Below are positions 1-11,880 of a stretch of DNA of 64,000 nt, one piece after another. A program made the position numbers and the translations under genes. Below the pieces are notes generated by a model. It saw only the letters and a list, made by a program, of their open reading frames with translations, made no database searches and had not been told where the DNA came from. How positions within the stretch are numbered: position 1 is the first letter of the stretch; each line of letters opens with the position of its first letter. The DNA is from Dactylonectria macrodidyma. Taxonomy: Eukaryota; Ascomycota; Sordariomycetes; Hypocreales; Nectriaceae. Location: positions 5,580,001 through 5,644,000 of the forward strand of contig JAGMUV010000001.1 of assembly GCA_020744425.1 (NCBI GenBank), written 5' to 3'.

Positions 1-234
1 GAAGAGCTTGTGTTACGCGTCACCGATTGGCTACCGGGAGGGTCTCGTATTCAGGGGGTCCAAACGTGCCTCAAATTGTACATTCAGGGTCTCATCTTCC
101 TGATCCCCTTTGCCATTGTAACAAAACTTCACTGAAAACCTGGTGCTGTTCTGTCATCAAGAGGACTCGATTGGCTGTCCACCATTCATTCAGCTTGGGG
201 AGCTTTGCTGTAGAATTTTGCTTTGAACTTCACC

Positions 235-2620
235 ATGACACGGCCTAGTACTGAGCGCACCAGCGACTGGCTACGGCCTGTCGACGATGACGAGGACGAT
301 GGCTTCCTCTCTGGCCCTGACGATGCCGAAGCAAAGGCATGCCTCGACGATGGCAATAGATCGACTCTTAATCTCGTACCCGAGGCCCTCCCCGTGTACA
401 TGACGATCCACCGGTAAATCAGCCTGGTCTCCGACAACGCATCAGCTCGAGGCGTTGAACCCCTCAACGGCTAAGCGGCAGCTTGACACCATCTCAGAGT
501 CCGTGAGATGAAAATAGTGAACCAGCGTGCTAACACCTCTTGAGTTCAGAGTCCGGCGTCTCGTGCTTGCGAGTATCGGTACGTGTGTCTAAGGGAGATG
601 CAGCAGCCCAACCGTACTGCATGTCGAGAACGAATCGGCCGCTAACTGAATCCTTCAGATGATCCTTACACCTTGGAGCACTTCAGGGATCCCAAGATGA
701 ATGCCCTCGTTGTAAGACCCTTGGTGGATAGGCTCTACAACCCAAACGACATATCCACCGGTGAGTCTTCTTTGCTACATGAGATAGATGTCCGAGAGCC
801 TCGGCTGATTCCTGATCCCTCAAGTCTACTGCTTGCTGGCCAACCGCGTCTCCTTTCTGCGAGACCAGTCCAAAACGGTCCACCAGAGCGTCAACGTCGC
901 CCGCGCGACGCTGTGCGAGCTGCTTGCGAGCCGGGTCCTGCGCCGCTTCCACGAGGACAACCCGGGGCCCAAGGGCCTGCTGTTGCTTGCTCACATCCTC
1001 GTCGAGGGCTTCGATCCCTTCCAAGGCGCCCCGGACGTAGCCAAGCGCCGGAGCCGGGGCCGGAGGAGCCAGCCGTCTCGGTGGCCCGGCCAAGAGGACA
1101 GTGCCAACGAGAAGAAGGTGACGGCTCTTGAGCTCGCCATCCTGTCTGAGAGCAAGACCTTCATCAGCTCTTCGGCGTGCCAGCGCGCCGTCGATGCGGT
1201 CCACGATGGCGAGATCGTCTACACGCCGCAGTCCTTCATGGATATTCTCCCTGATCACTATAAACGCCGTCCCATCTCTCTTTACGACCCTCGCAAGGCG
1301 CCTCTGCTCAACCACCACCGCCTGATCGTCCCTCGGACCAGGAACCTCATCGAGTTGCTCCAGTTCGTCATCCTCCTCGGCCTGTACGTCATGACCATGG
1401 TCTCGCGGCACTCAGAGTTCAACCCGTGGGAATTCGCCTTCATCATATACTCGGCCGGATGGGTGCTCGAGAAGCTGGCGGCCATCATCGAGCACGGCTG
1501 GGAAGTCCACGCCCAGAACCTGTGGGCCTTTCTCGACATCACTTTCACATCTATCTTCGGTGCCTACCTGCTCGCCCGCCTGTGCGACCTGCTGCTCGAC
1601 CAGCTGCACAGCGGCTGGGGCTTGCCAATCCTCTGTATCGCGGCGCCCATTATGCTGACCCGTGTGGCCTTCAACCTGCTGCCCAACAACATCGTCTTCA
1701 TCTCGCTCCACGCCATGATGAGGGACTTCACCGTGCTCACCTTCCTGGCCACGTGGTGCTTCACGGGCTTCCTACTCGCGCTGCAGTGGCTTGTCGCTGC
1801 GGGCAACGACGGCCGTGAGGAGTTCAGCTGGGTCGTCGTGGGCAAGTGGATGCTCTGGATTTGGTTCGGCTTGGACGGTGAGGGCATCGAGGAGTCGGTG
1901 CGCTTCCACACTATCCTCGGCCCCGCGCTGATGATCTCCTTCGCCTTTCTAGGCAACACGCTGTTCTTGACCATCCTGATCGCCATGCTCACCAACACCT
2001 TCTCTAAGATCATCGCCGACGAGACGGCCGAGATCCAGTTCCGCCGCGCCGTGCTGACGTTTGAGGGCGTCAAGAGCGATTCCATCTTCGCCTACCCGCC
2101 ACCCTTCAACATCATCGCCCTTGTCGTCCTCCTGCCGCTGAAGCTCGTGGCCTCGGCGCGCGTATTCCATGTCATCAACGTGGCGCTGATCCGTACGCTC
2201 AACTTCTTCACGCTGCTGCTCATCAGCTTCTCCGAGCGTAGGCGCTTCGCCGCGCAGACGAGCAAGGCCAAGAAGCCGTCCAAGTGGCAGTTCATGAGCT
2301 TCTCGCCTTACGCCGACGTCCAGGCTGTGTTCAAGGCAGCACCGCCACCAGACATTGCCGACGTCATCGACCAGCTCGACCCGCTGTCTGAGGTGCCCAT
2401 TTTGGAGGATGATCTAATGCCGACGATGCTGGGAGACAACCCGAGGTCTAAGCTGCGCCGCTGGAGGCTGCTGAAGGAGGAGACGACAATGCCGGCGGAG
2501 GAATCGGTATTTGAGGGCGGAGAAGGGCGTCCTGGCCACAGCCGTGCTCCCAGTGTAGTTGTCAGCGCGTGTCCCAGTCCTAGGCCTTGTCCTAGCCCTG
2601 TTCCCAACAAAGAAGGCTGA
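235..2620 (+). CDS. YVC1: Vacuolar TRP-type cation/calcium channel, YVC1-like (TRPY1)
   Basis: Four exons (235-413, 550-578, 659-760, 825-2620) give 701 residues; every junction has GT-AG ends and the frame closes. Family role: the fungal TRPY channel of the vacuolar membrane releases stored Ca2+ in response to osmotic or mechanical stimuli. Seen: a soluble N-terminal domain to about residue 270, the fungal Yvc1 linker with LYDPRKAPLL just before the first membrane span (about 277-296), further hydrophobic spans, and a last long span ending in IAMLTNTFS near residue 490. The acidic, Ser/Pro-rich tail is presumably cytosolic. The start is the ATG at 235 (good context, CACCATGA); an upstream in-frame TTG is not a eukaryotic start. 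Exon 2 is only 29 nt, so automatic callers may miss it. Family assignment is firm; exact channel properties are inferred. Confidence 0.92.
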
Positions 2621-3253
2621 AGCGGCTCAGCCTGGTGTTTGTGGTTCCGGTAAAAGGGAGTTGTTGTTTCTAAATTATCAGCATCGTACAATTTTCTAAG
2701 TGTGTAAAATCAGCATAGTAGACAGCCTTTATATTAGACCAAGCCACTGCTTTTCTAAGACAAGTCGGGTTGCGTCTTCTCATACTAGACTTGCTGCGTT
2801 GACGAATTCCGCACAACCAGTAGCGTGTCAGCTCTGTGACTTTGTAGTATCTCAGGGCGTGCTTGCAACTTTTACGACCTTCCGAGTCTGTTCGTAAGTT
2901 CGTTTGGAAAATCTTTTTTTCTGGTGTCACATGTTGGTTCCTGCCTTTCTTTGAGTTGCAAGCTTCGAAGCAACTTCTGTGGGGCAACGCCACAGCCCGT
3001 GCCACCTTTGAGAGGGCCACCAACGAGGCTGAGCCTCGACTCAACTCCGAGCAACTTACATCAACCATCTCTTCAGACACAACGCAACAACAAACGATAC
3101 GTCACTCTGCGATACTGCTACTCACCTGCACGGCCCTCGAAGGCGCAACCTGCAGCTCGTAGCAATTTCTCGGATCAACAGCTCACACCCACAGCTCACA
3201 CCAACAAGTCGCATCACCAGCTCACATCCCAGCGAAATCGCCTGCTCGAAACC
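2621..3253. other. Intergenic, YVC1 3' side and MED17 promoter/leader
   Basis: No convincing coding or RNA gene. The last 150 bases before the MED17 start are rich in CAC/CTC runs (for example around 3180-3230), as expected of a fungal 5' leader. Confidence 0.5.
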
Positions 3254-5283
3254 ATGGCGTCCGGCGACGACGGCCCGCCGCTCTCCTTGCGGCCGTACCC
3301 CGTCGCCGACCGCAAACCCAAGAACCTCTCTGAGTTAATTGCCCGCGTCAACGCCCAGCCCGGCGGTTTCCGCGCTGTCTCCGAGGCCAAGCTGCGCGAG
3401 GAGATTCGCGCCCGCGACGAGAACAATCAGAAAGGCGATGCCGCTGATGATGACGTGGAAATGTCCGACGGCGGAGACGACGAGGACGATGAGGATGCGG
3501 CCAGGGACCCCAACGAGGCGCGCATAGATGTGTTGAGGAACATTGAGTATGCCCTGCCCTGCCCTGCCCTGCTCTGCGCGTAGCATCGATTCTAGGCTGA
3601 CACTGGGACCCAAAGCATCGCGGGCAACACGGCGCTTCTCACGCTCGACTTCCTCTCGCTCCTACTCTCTAAACAAAATCCGACGCAGGCCGGCGTCACG
3701 CTGTCCCAGGGCCTGCGCGATATGGTCGGCATCGGCACCATGGGCGCCGACAAGCTGGACGACTCTAACATTACTCCGGCCAAGGTCAAGGAGCAGGAAG
3801 AGGTGGCCATTGGCTGGACCCTCATGGAGATCAACAAGACGCGCGACGCTGCCGAGGCCGCCAGCTCGTTTCTGCAGCGCGAAATCGCCGCCGAGGGCAA
3901 GTATTGGGAGGAGATCGTTGCGGTCCAGAAGAGCGGATGGTCCATCTCCAAGGTTCCCCAGGAACGGCACAGCCTTGGTGTGCGATTTGGTTTCTCAGAA
4001 GGTAATTGCCGAAGTCATGTCTGTGGTGGATTGACGCTGACGTGGTGTATATAGCTGCACCAGAGTTTCGAAGCAATGGCCTCGCCCCCATGCGTCGAGG
4101 TATTGATGGCGCAGTCCAGCTTGATCTCGGTCGACTGGGCGGTGTCTCTGAGCGGCTCGTCGTCACGTACGAAAAGGACGGCCAGGTCACCGGCCGCTCT
4201 GCTTTGCCGGCGCACACCACCAATGGCGCTCCCCTGGAAGCGCGGGTGCTCGAGGCGCGAAACACTATCTTCTCGCAAGAACTGTGGCATGAGCTCACGC
4301 GAGAGGCCCGGACGCTCGCGGCATATGATGTCAAGCCAGACGGGTCTCGCCTGACCTGCATCATCGACCCGACGACCAAGATCACGGTGGAGTTGGTGCC
4401 TCTGGGTTCCCAGCCCTCGGGAGACGATCTGCCAGACAACAACATAGCCGAGTCGATCTCGCTCGCGTTGCACATCCTCCTTAGCTACGCTCACCGACAC
4501 AACGAGCTCATGAGGACCCGGCCCATGCCTGCTCATATCCCACGGAACCGTGGCCAGCAGACGTGCGCTCTCCTCCGGCCAATCATCGCGCGCCTGATGC
4601 ATATTCGCAACGTCCACGCCTGCACCAAACACATCGGCGCTCTCGTTCAGTCGCTACAAAAGGCCAGTGTGCCCGCGAGCTTCACCCTCTCCACGGCTTC
4701 GTCTTCGCCGGCCGAGACGGATGCCGCTACGCGTGGCCCCAACCAGCCATCATCTTCCCAGACGCTCATCCGCAACGCGCTCCAACCCATAGAATTCAAC
4801 ACCAAGCTCACTCTCTCTCCGGATATCACCCTCACTGTCCGTGGCCGTACATTCCTCTTCCCCGTCACTGCCACCTTGTACTACGTCATCCTACCGCCCT
4901 CCTCGCCCCTCGCTTCCATCTGCGCTCCGTACAAGGACGGATACCCAGACCTCAAGGCCCTCGCCGACTACCTCCGCACCGCCACTGCCCGCGTCCTCAC
5001 TGAGCACTTCCTCGACAAGCTCCCCGCCCCGCCGTCGGGCTCCGGGTGGGTCAAGACCGTTGGCGGCACCTCCATCATCGATGTCGAGAAGGAGGACTTT
5101 GAGCTGAGCTTCGGCGTCATCAACGTCAACGACATGCCCTCCCTCATCGTTGCGAGTTCTTCTATCGTCGACAGCAGGCCCTCTAGCAACAGGTGGACGT
5201 GGTCCGCGGACCCTTCATCCGCGAGCGAACCCGCTAGCTTGCACGACGTAGTCAGCCGCGTCATCAACCAGGCGGTCTCTTAG
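3254..5283 (+). CDS. MED17: Mediator complex subunit 17 (Srb4)
   Basis: Three exons (3254-3546, 3616-4001, 4055-5283), 635 residues. Family role: Med17 is the central scaffold of the Mediator head module and is needed for nearly all RNA polymerase II transcription. Seen: the typical fungal Med17 N-terminus (SLRPYPVADRKPKNLSELI), an acidic patch (about residues 60-90) and the conserved core with GLRDMVGIGTMGADKLD followed by KVKEQEEVAIGWTLMEIN. Intron 1 begins inside an ATT-GA codon and intron 2 after TCA-GAA-G; both restore the frame. Length matches filamentous fungal homologues. The ATG at 3254 (AACCATGG) has an excellent context. Transcribed in the same direction as the upstream channel gene, with its own leader. 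Confidence 0.93.
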
Positions 5284-6324
5284 GAAAGAGATCAATCGCC
5301 CATCACTTGTTATTCAGATGGAGGCATTTATTTAAACCCGTCGTCTCGCATCGGCACCTGGCTCCTGGACGTCGAGGGTGGGACACCTGTTGGCTTAAAG
5401 CAGGATATCGTTACAACACCAGACGCGCTCGCTTTTTTGGACCAAGCGGGAGTAAATTTAACCTGACTCGAGACTTCAAGCATTTGGGCATATGAAAAAA
5501 AACGGGCAAGGGGAAAAAATTATGGCGTTGCGTTGACAGGCAAAATAGTACCGATACACAGGATATACCCAAAACTCATTTCCACTGGCCATCGCTGCTG
5601 CTCAGTACAGTCTTGGGCCAAGAGCCTCCATACACTGCCACGTTTATACCATAAACAAATAAATGATATGCTAAGGAAATGATATTTAGGCACACTTATT
5701 TCACATGAACTATACCGTATTCTTACACTAAGGGCCTATGTTCTCTTCATTCTTCTGACTTCATTTATATCTAAAGTTATCAAAAAGATCCCAATATGAA
5801 GATGCTGAGTTAGGGGTAGAAGTGGGAGTGTTTGGAGGCTTTTGGCCCCAGGCTGTATCACATTCGTGCCTATGCAAGAGAGGCCTGACTTTTTGCATCG
5901 TGGTTTCGACGTCACTAAAATTGCAACACGCAACCTAACGAGACTTAGGTTCATACCATTTTCGCGTAGTCCTGAATCAATCATCTCATTGCTCGTCGTT
6001 CTCTTGGAACTTTGTCTCCTCTGCAGATACGCTACGAGAGGGAGACGTCCGTCTTCGTATCTCATCATCAAAACCGAGATATTCCTTCCATCATCACTAG
6101 CCGGTCAGTCAACCTGGCACCGCGAGGTGTGACTCTTCTTTTTAAGTAAAATGCGATCCCCTTGAACTCCGTCCATCCATGACCTATGATCCTGCGTCCA
6201 TAGACAGGCCATGGGCGATAGCAACAAACAAAAGTCCCTTTATGACCGTCATCTATCGTTTCATGGCTGACCTATCCTGTCTCTCTGGCTGAAGCCAATT
6301 TGAGACCTCGTCCTCAAACCCCAT
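5284..6324. other. Convergent intergenic region (MED17 / SNF2 3' ends)
   Basis: About 1 kb between converging genes. AT-rich and A-rich stretches near 5490-5520 and 5640-5710 fit 3' UTR and polyadenylation regions. No gene recognised. Confidence 0.5.
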
Positions 6325-9300
6325 CTAACCGCGTGCGTTAAAGAGGAACTTGAGTTCATTAGTGCTGAGCCGTCCAATCTTCATGCTCTCAGCTTCGTCC
6401 AAAGCGGCCTCCACTATCGACTTCTTCTTCTCCTGCAATGCAACAATCCGATCTTCGACCGTGTCCTTGGTGAGGATACGATACACCTTGACTTCCTTCT
6501 GCTGACCGATACGATAAGCGCGATCAACAGCCTGCATCTCAATATATGGGTTCCAGAAAGGATCCATGATGATGACTCGAGAAGCGGCTGTCAAGTTGAG
6601 TCCCGCGTTACCTGCCCGGAGAGAAACCAGCATCACCTTAACATCCTTGCGATCTCGGAACTGGTGAGCCGCGACGTTACGATTCGTAGCCGACATGCTG
6701 CCATCATACCTGACAGGCTTCTCCATCTTTTCGTGCCACATTGCCACCTCGAGGAGATCGAGCAACAGGGTCCACTGAGAGAAGATGATCGTTTTTTCTC
6801 CCGTTTCGGAAATCTGCTTCAGGAGCTGCATGCATTCAGTGACTTTTGCGGCAGGCATCCATGTCTTGCGCAAGTATCGCATGTACTTTTTGAACGCATC
6901 CCGATTCTTGTAGGCCTCCTTGCGGAGGGTTTTGAGCATAGAAGGCTTGATATCCGGTACCTTCTTCTTCCCCTTGCTCTTCTTCTTTTTCTTTTTGCCT
7001 TTATCCAGTAGTTTCTTGTGTGAGGTTTCGTCATCAAAACTGTCTTCGTCCGCCACAATGAACCCTTTCAGATTGCCTTGCTTGTCAACTTCGTCATCAG
7101 ATCTGTATGCGTCAGAGTCTGACTCGTCGTCATCGTCATCGTCATCGTCATCATCATCATCCGATTCCTCTTTGCCAACCTCTCCATTTTCGATGCGCTC
7201 CGGCATATGAATTTTCTGAAAGGTTTCATATGTGAAGCATTTGCTCGGATCGAATTGCCCACGGCAGACAGGGCACTTAGCCTTGCCGCCTTCGTTTCCC
7301 TCTTGCAAATTGAGCAAAGTAGCGTTTTCAGTCAGACGGCAGAGGCATTCGCCGCAGCTATCATGGCCGCATGGAATAAAGAAAGTAGGACATTGGACGG
7401 CGTCGTAGCAGATGGGACATTCGAAGGCCTCGATACCCTTGATTCTCTCCACAATTGCTGTGTCCAACGCCTTGACCAAATCCAGCTTTTCTTCATCAGA
7501 AACGTGGGCAACATCGTCAACATCCAGGTTGAGATGCGGGTGGCAGCATGCCTGTCGTAGTCGAAGCAGAAGAACTAGGATACTGGAGTAATTCTTGCCT
7601 ACACTCCCGTCTCGGAGGTACTTGTTAAACTGCACTTGAGACTTCTTCTCCAGTTGATTGTAAAAGTCGTGTTCGTCGGGGGAGAACTCGGCATAAACCA
7701 CCTCCTCTATCTTCTCGGGAAGTTTGAGAATTGGCTTGCCATCTAATTGTGAATTCTTCTTGCGTCGAAGCATGATAGCTTTGAGCAGAGCTCGCAGTCT
7801 GGACATGGCCACACTCTTTGGGTCGCCATTGCGGCCAAATAAGACACCAAATGACTAAGAAAATAAGCTTGATGCAAGTGAGACGTTGAACTTTGTAACA
7901 TACCTGACGGAACTGTTCCCATGTACTGTAGGGCTTGATCTGAAGAAAGTTGAGCAAGGAGTAGAGTTCTAGAACGCCATTCATCATTGGAGTTCCGGTC
8001 AAGCACCATCGATATGTTGCCCTCAACTTGGTGCATGCCTTTGAAGTCTTCGTATCCTTGTTCTTGATGCATTGTGCCTCATCGAGAACGACACGATAGA
8101 ACTTTGCCTTGGTCGGGTGGAGAAGGGGACACTTAACAGCAAAACTCTTGTCGTTAAAATCGATATTGCGGTCTTTATTGTCTTCGAGGTGCTTCTCGAG
8201 CCGCTTTAACTCTTGAGCGATGGTGCCGTACGTTGTCAAAACAACATCATACTTGAGTAGATCTTCCGTCGTTGCCTTCTTATTATGGTACAAGAAAACC
8301 GATAGCCTGTGGGACAGCTTTGTCTTCGTGGCGAGTTCTTCCTCCCACTGCCGAATGAGAGCAACTGGGCCCACGATCAAGTTCGTCTGCAAAGGTTAGC
8401 GTGGCAAGAACATGAGGCGGTGGTTTGAGACTTACCTTTGGGCGGCCGGCTGATGGGCGGGAAATAAGTAGTGCAAGCGTGGATATAGTCTTCCCAAGAC
8501 CCATGTCATCGGCAAGGATACCTCCCTTGTTCGTACCTTCTTCCATCTTCTTCATCCAGGTGAGGGCTAGTTCCTGATGGGGGTACAGTGGCCTCTTGAG
8601 TCCAGCTGGTGTCCCGTCCCTATTTCGCTCTGGAATGTCCATGTCAGGGCGAATGTTTTGTAAGAGATTATCCAAATCCTTCTCGGTCATTCTAGGATCG
8701 TGGTAAGCATCTTGGATAAAATTGGTCAAATGCTCGGGGAGAGCATTGCCAGCTCCATCCATGCCGAGTGTGTAGTCAAATGCGTTCGTTCTGTCGATAA
8801 TATCGGACAAGCTTGACATGCCATGGCCAGGGAGAACTGGAGGCATTAGACGAGAGCGGGGTAATCCAAACACTGACAGTCCTGGTGCAGGTTGGCCACC
8901 CAAAGTTTGGAAGCCTGGCATAGGAGTCGGGCCCCTGCTCGGACCTGGGACCTGGCCTGGTATCAAAACCCCATTAGGCAATGGCATTCCAGGTCGATAG
9001 TATGGGGGATTAACAGTCGCATCCCCAAAGTTGCTGACTGTCGGTCCTACCTGAGCCCTTGCAACTTGCCCATAGCCCCTAGGTATGGGGTTCGTCGCTG
9101 GTATCTGGGTGTTCGTGTGAAGAGGAATCGTGGCATCCCAACTGGGATCATAGCCTCCGGGCATTTGGTTTGTTGGTGGTTCTGGCAATGGTATTGGGTT
9201 AAGAACGGAGGCTCCAAAGGATGAATCCGATTCTCCATCAGTGAAGTCAAAGTCAACATTGCCGGTTGGCTGACTGTTCATCATTCGAGTGAAAGCATTC

Positions 9301-10626
9301 GTCTCAGTTGGGTGGACGACGGAAGGACCTGACACTGGAGATTCCTGACTGGAGAGAAGTCGAGCCAAGTCGAGGTCATCCCTCTCCTGCTTGCGCTCCT
9401 TCTCGGCCTTGATTTGCTGGGCAATGTAGAGGGAGCTGAGATCATCATCGTCCCTAGGACTCGAGAGTCAATGCACAGCTCAACGTTAGGTGTTGGAGGC
9501 GACTATGGCGGTAGACAAGGTCTGAAAAGTAAGATAGAGAACATACCCAGTAAGGTCGATGACATCAACTTGACTTCCGTTGAGATTGTCGATAGGTGAT
9601 GAATGGAAGAAGGGATTGCCAGCTGCGACAGGGGTTGTCCGTCGAGACTTGTTAGGTCCGATGGGGGCAAAGAGGCTAGCTGATTCAGAGTCCCGCTTGC
9701 GACTAGGCATAGAATGCGATCCTAAGTCATTCCATGCGTTATTACTCCTAAGAGGCGTCGACATGGCCACTGGGAGTTCCAGAGGGTCGATAACTTGTGG
9801 GAATAGGTCAGTGGGAAGACCTGAGGTTATGGAAAGAAAGTGGTCGTATGAGAGGGGCAGTTCAGGGAACTCAGCCATTTGCTGGAAGATGTAATCATTT
9901 TCGTAGGAGAACGACATCAAGCACGAGGGAGAGAGTTCTTAGGGGGTGGTGAATACGAGGAGGCAAATGCCAGGTGAATGTGGGAACGACAGTGACAGGA
10001 GCAGGCTGAGGGTTCAAGTAGTTGGATGAGCAAACAAGGGGAGTATGGGGATGGAGGCCTTTTTGATAGCGGCCCAAGGGTGAATGAAAAACGCACGAGC
10101 ACGGGCGAAAGTCAGAAATGTGATGAGAGAGGTGAGTTGAAAGAAGCAAGCTGAAGAGGGTCATGTGCGACAAACGCAGATCGAAGTGGGAGGAAACAAT
10201 GTGGGCAATAGCGATGAGGGAGGCGCAGAATCACCAAGCCACAGGACAGACTAAATGAAACACAAACGGCTCATACCTTGGGATGGTCCGGCAGGCGTTT
10301 GGTCGGCGAGAGGCCGTTGGGGGGTCGCAGCAGGGAGTGTCGGCTCTATCAGTCCGGTGAGCTTGAGCCCATCAGAGTTGGATGCATCCCGTCTTGGAGT
10401 AGGTACATGTAGCATTGGGGAACCGGGAAGCCTTACCATTGACATCAGCATCAGCATCAGCATCAGCCTCACCCCGCCTAGCAGTGCGCAGAAGCTTCTT
10501 TAAGCGATCAATCTCGTGGCCAATCTCGACACGCTCCTCTTCGACGCCCTCGAATGTCTCAAATTCAAGCGAATCGAGGATGACCTTTTGAATGGTCAGT
10601 TCCTCCGTCAACGCCGTCACGTCCAT
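6325..10626 (-). CDS. SNF2-family ATPase with RING finger (Uls1/Ris1-like)
   Basis: Six exons on the minus strand: 10626-10437, 10345-10277, 9937-9547, 9453-8436, 8386-7904, 7854-6325; total 1226 residues. Role by family: DNA translocase with an embedded RING E3 domain, like yeast Uls1/Ris1 (SUMO-targeted, chromatin and replication stress) and Rad5/Rad16. Seen: a charged helical N-terminus (ALTEELTIQKVILDSLE), a long disordered Pro/Gly-rich region, helicase Walker A DDMGLGKT at about 532-539, the DEAQ box at about 658-661, a C3HC4 RING from CPIC to CPVC at about 863-914, a run of Asp residues, then the C-terminal helicase lobe with QAVDRAYRIGQ. The four 3' exons are certain. The two 5' exons rest on phase-perfect joining and resemblance to other fungal N-termini; a shorter form from ATG 9917 (1133 residues) is the alternative. 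The intron 10276-9938 is long (339 nt). Confidence 0.85.
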
Positions 10627-11880
10627 CTTGCGGGCCGGTGGTGCGCCGAGGCGGCCGAGGCGTCCAAAGCGACACGAGGAGTCTTGGACACCAGGCACCT
10701 ACAAGCGGCAGCGGCAGCGTCAGTACCAGCAGCAGCGGCAGCGGTCAGTGCTGGGCGACAGCAGCAGGCAGCAGGGAGCCGCTGGCCTTGTCGGGGGTTG
10801 AGTGGATGTGCCTAAACGAGTGGATGGGGGTGGTTGAGTTGGTGATACCGAGCCCTGTGCTGCAGGCGATGTGTAATGAGTGAGAGATGTTTCTTTTGGT
10901 GGGAAGCGGCTTAGGTTCAGGTTAGTTTGAAATGAGATATCCTGAAGTACCCATTCGGGCAGTGTAGGTGTGTTAGTGCGGCGATGGTGGTGAGAAGGAA
11001 AGAGCCGCGTCACGCGTTGTGACGTTGTCGCGCTTTAAGCCTTTGAAATGCCGAAGGAAGGTTAAGTGAGGCAGGTGGCAACTGTACTCAGCGTGCCTTA
11101 CAATTAGGTACCTCCCACTGCCGCTGCAAGCAATGCGATAGGGTCTTCAGAGCCTTCCAAATTATTCAGTGGCGCTAGTCATCCTTCACGGGCGGCTGCA
11201 CCAAACCCCCCCCCCTAAGCAAACGGCCTAAAGCAAACGGCGTACAGAGTTGACTGTTTTTGAGTGTGTCCCCATCAGAGGTCTACCTGCACGTCGCACA
11301 CTAAAGCACACTAAAGCCGTCAAGACGATATCTCAACAACATCTAGGTTGTTTGCACGGGTGGTCGCCTTCAGAAAAATCAAACCAGTCATCTGTTCAAT
11401 TGCGAGGCGAACGAAAAGTGGCTTGCATACCTTGTCACCAGTACAGCCTAGATCCATTCAACGATGTGCACAATGTGCTTATCTTGGGCCGTAGTTCAAA
11501 CCCCTCCAAAACGAGGCAACGAATCATGTCGCACATCCCGGCAGTCCAGAATCAGCTGGAACAGACAACGCCTCTCCTTCTGAATGAGGCCACCCGCCTC
11601 AACGGACACGTCATTATTGGCTTGTGCATGATAAACGTGCAATCGAAAAATTGTATACCCCCCCGCAGCGGGATCCGCGATACTTTGCGGGCGGGTGGAT
11701 AATGTGCAATGTCAGGTCTCTTTGATACAAACTCGAAGCCACCACTCAGCCCGAACCAGGTGCTCAAACGCCGCTCAAACTGTCCGTATACCATGGCCCG
11801 CCGGAACTCCAAAGGAAAAACGCACACACAAACTCAAGTCGCACTCGCTGCTATTAACCATCTGGACACGTGTCCCGCAC
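10627..11880. other. Intergenic, upstream of the SNF2 gene
   Basis: About 1.25 kb. It includes CAG/GCA-rich leader sequence near 10700-10800, a run of ten or more C near 11209 and a near-repeat of TAAAGCAAACGGC at about 11216-11242. No gene recognised. Confidence 0.45.

Noticed and set aside
9522..9546. A 25-nt intron in the SNF2 gene (acceptor at 9522)
   Set aside because: Too short; the acceptor at 9454 gives a normal 93-nt intron and keeps the frame.
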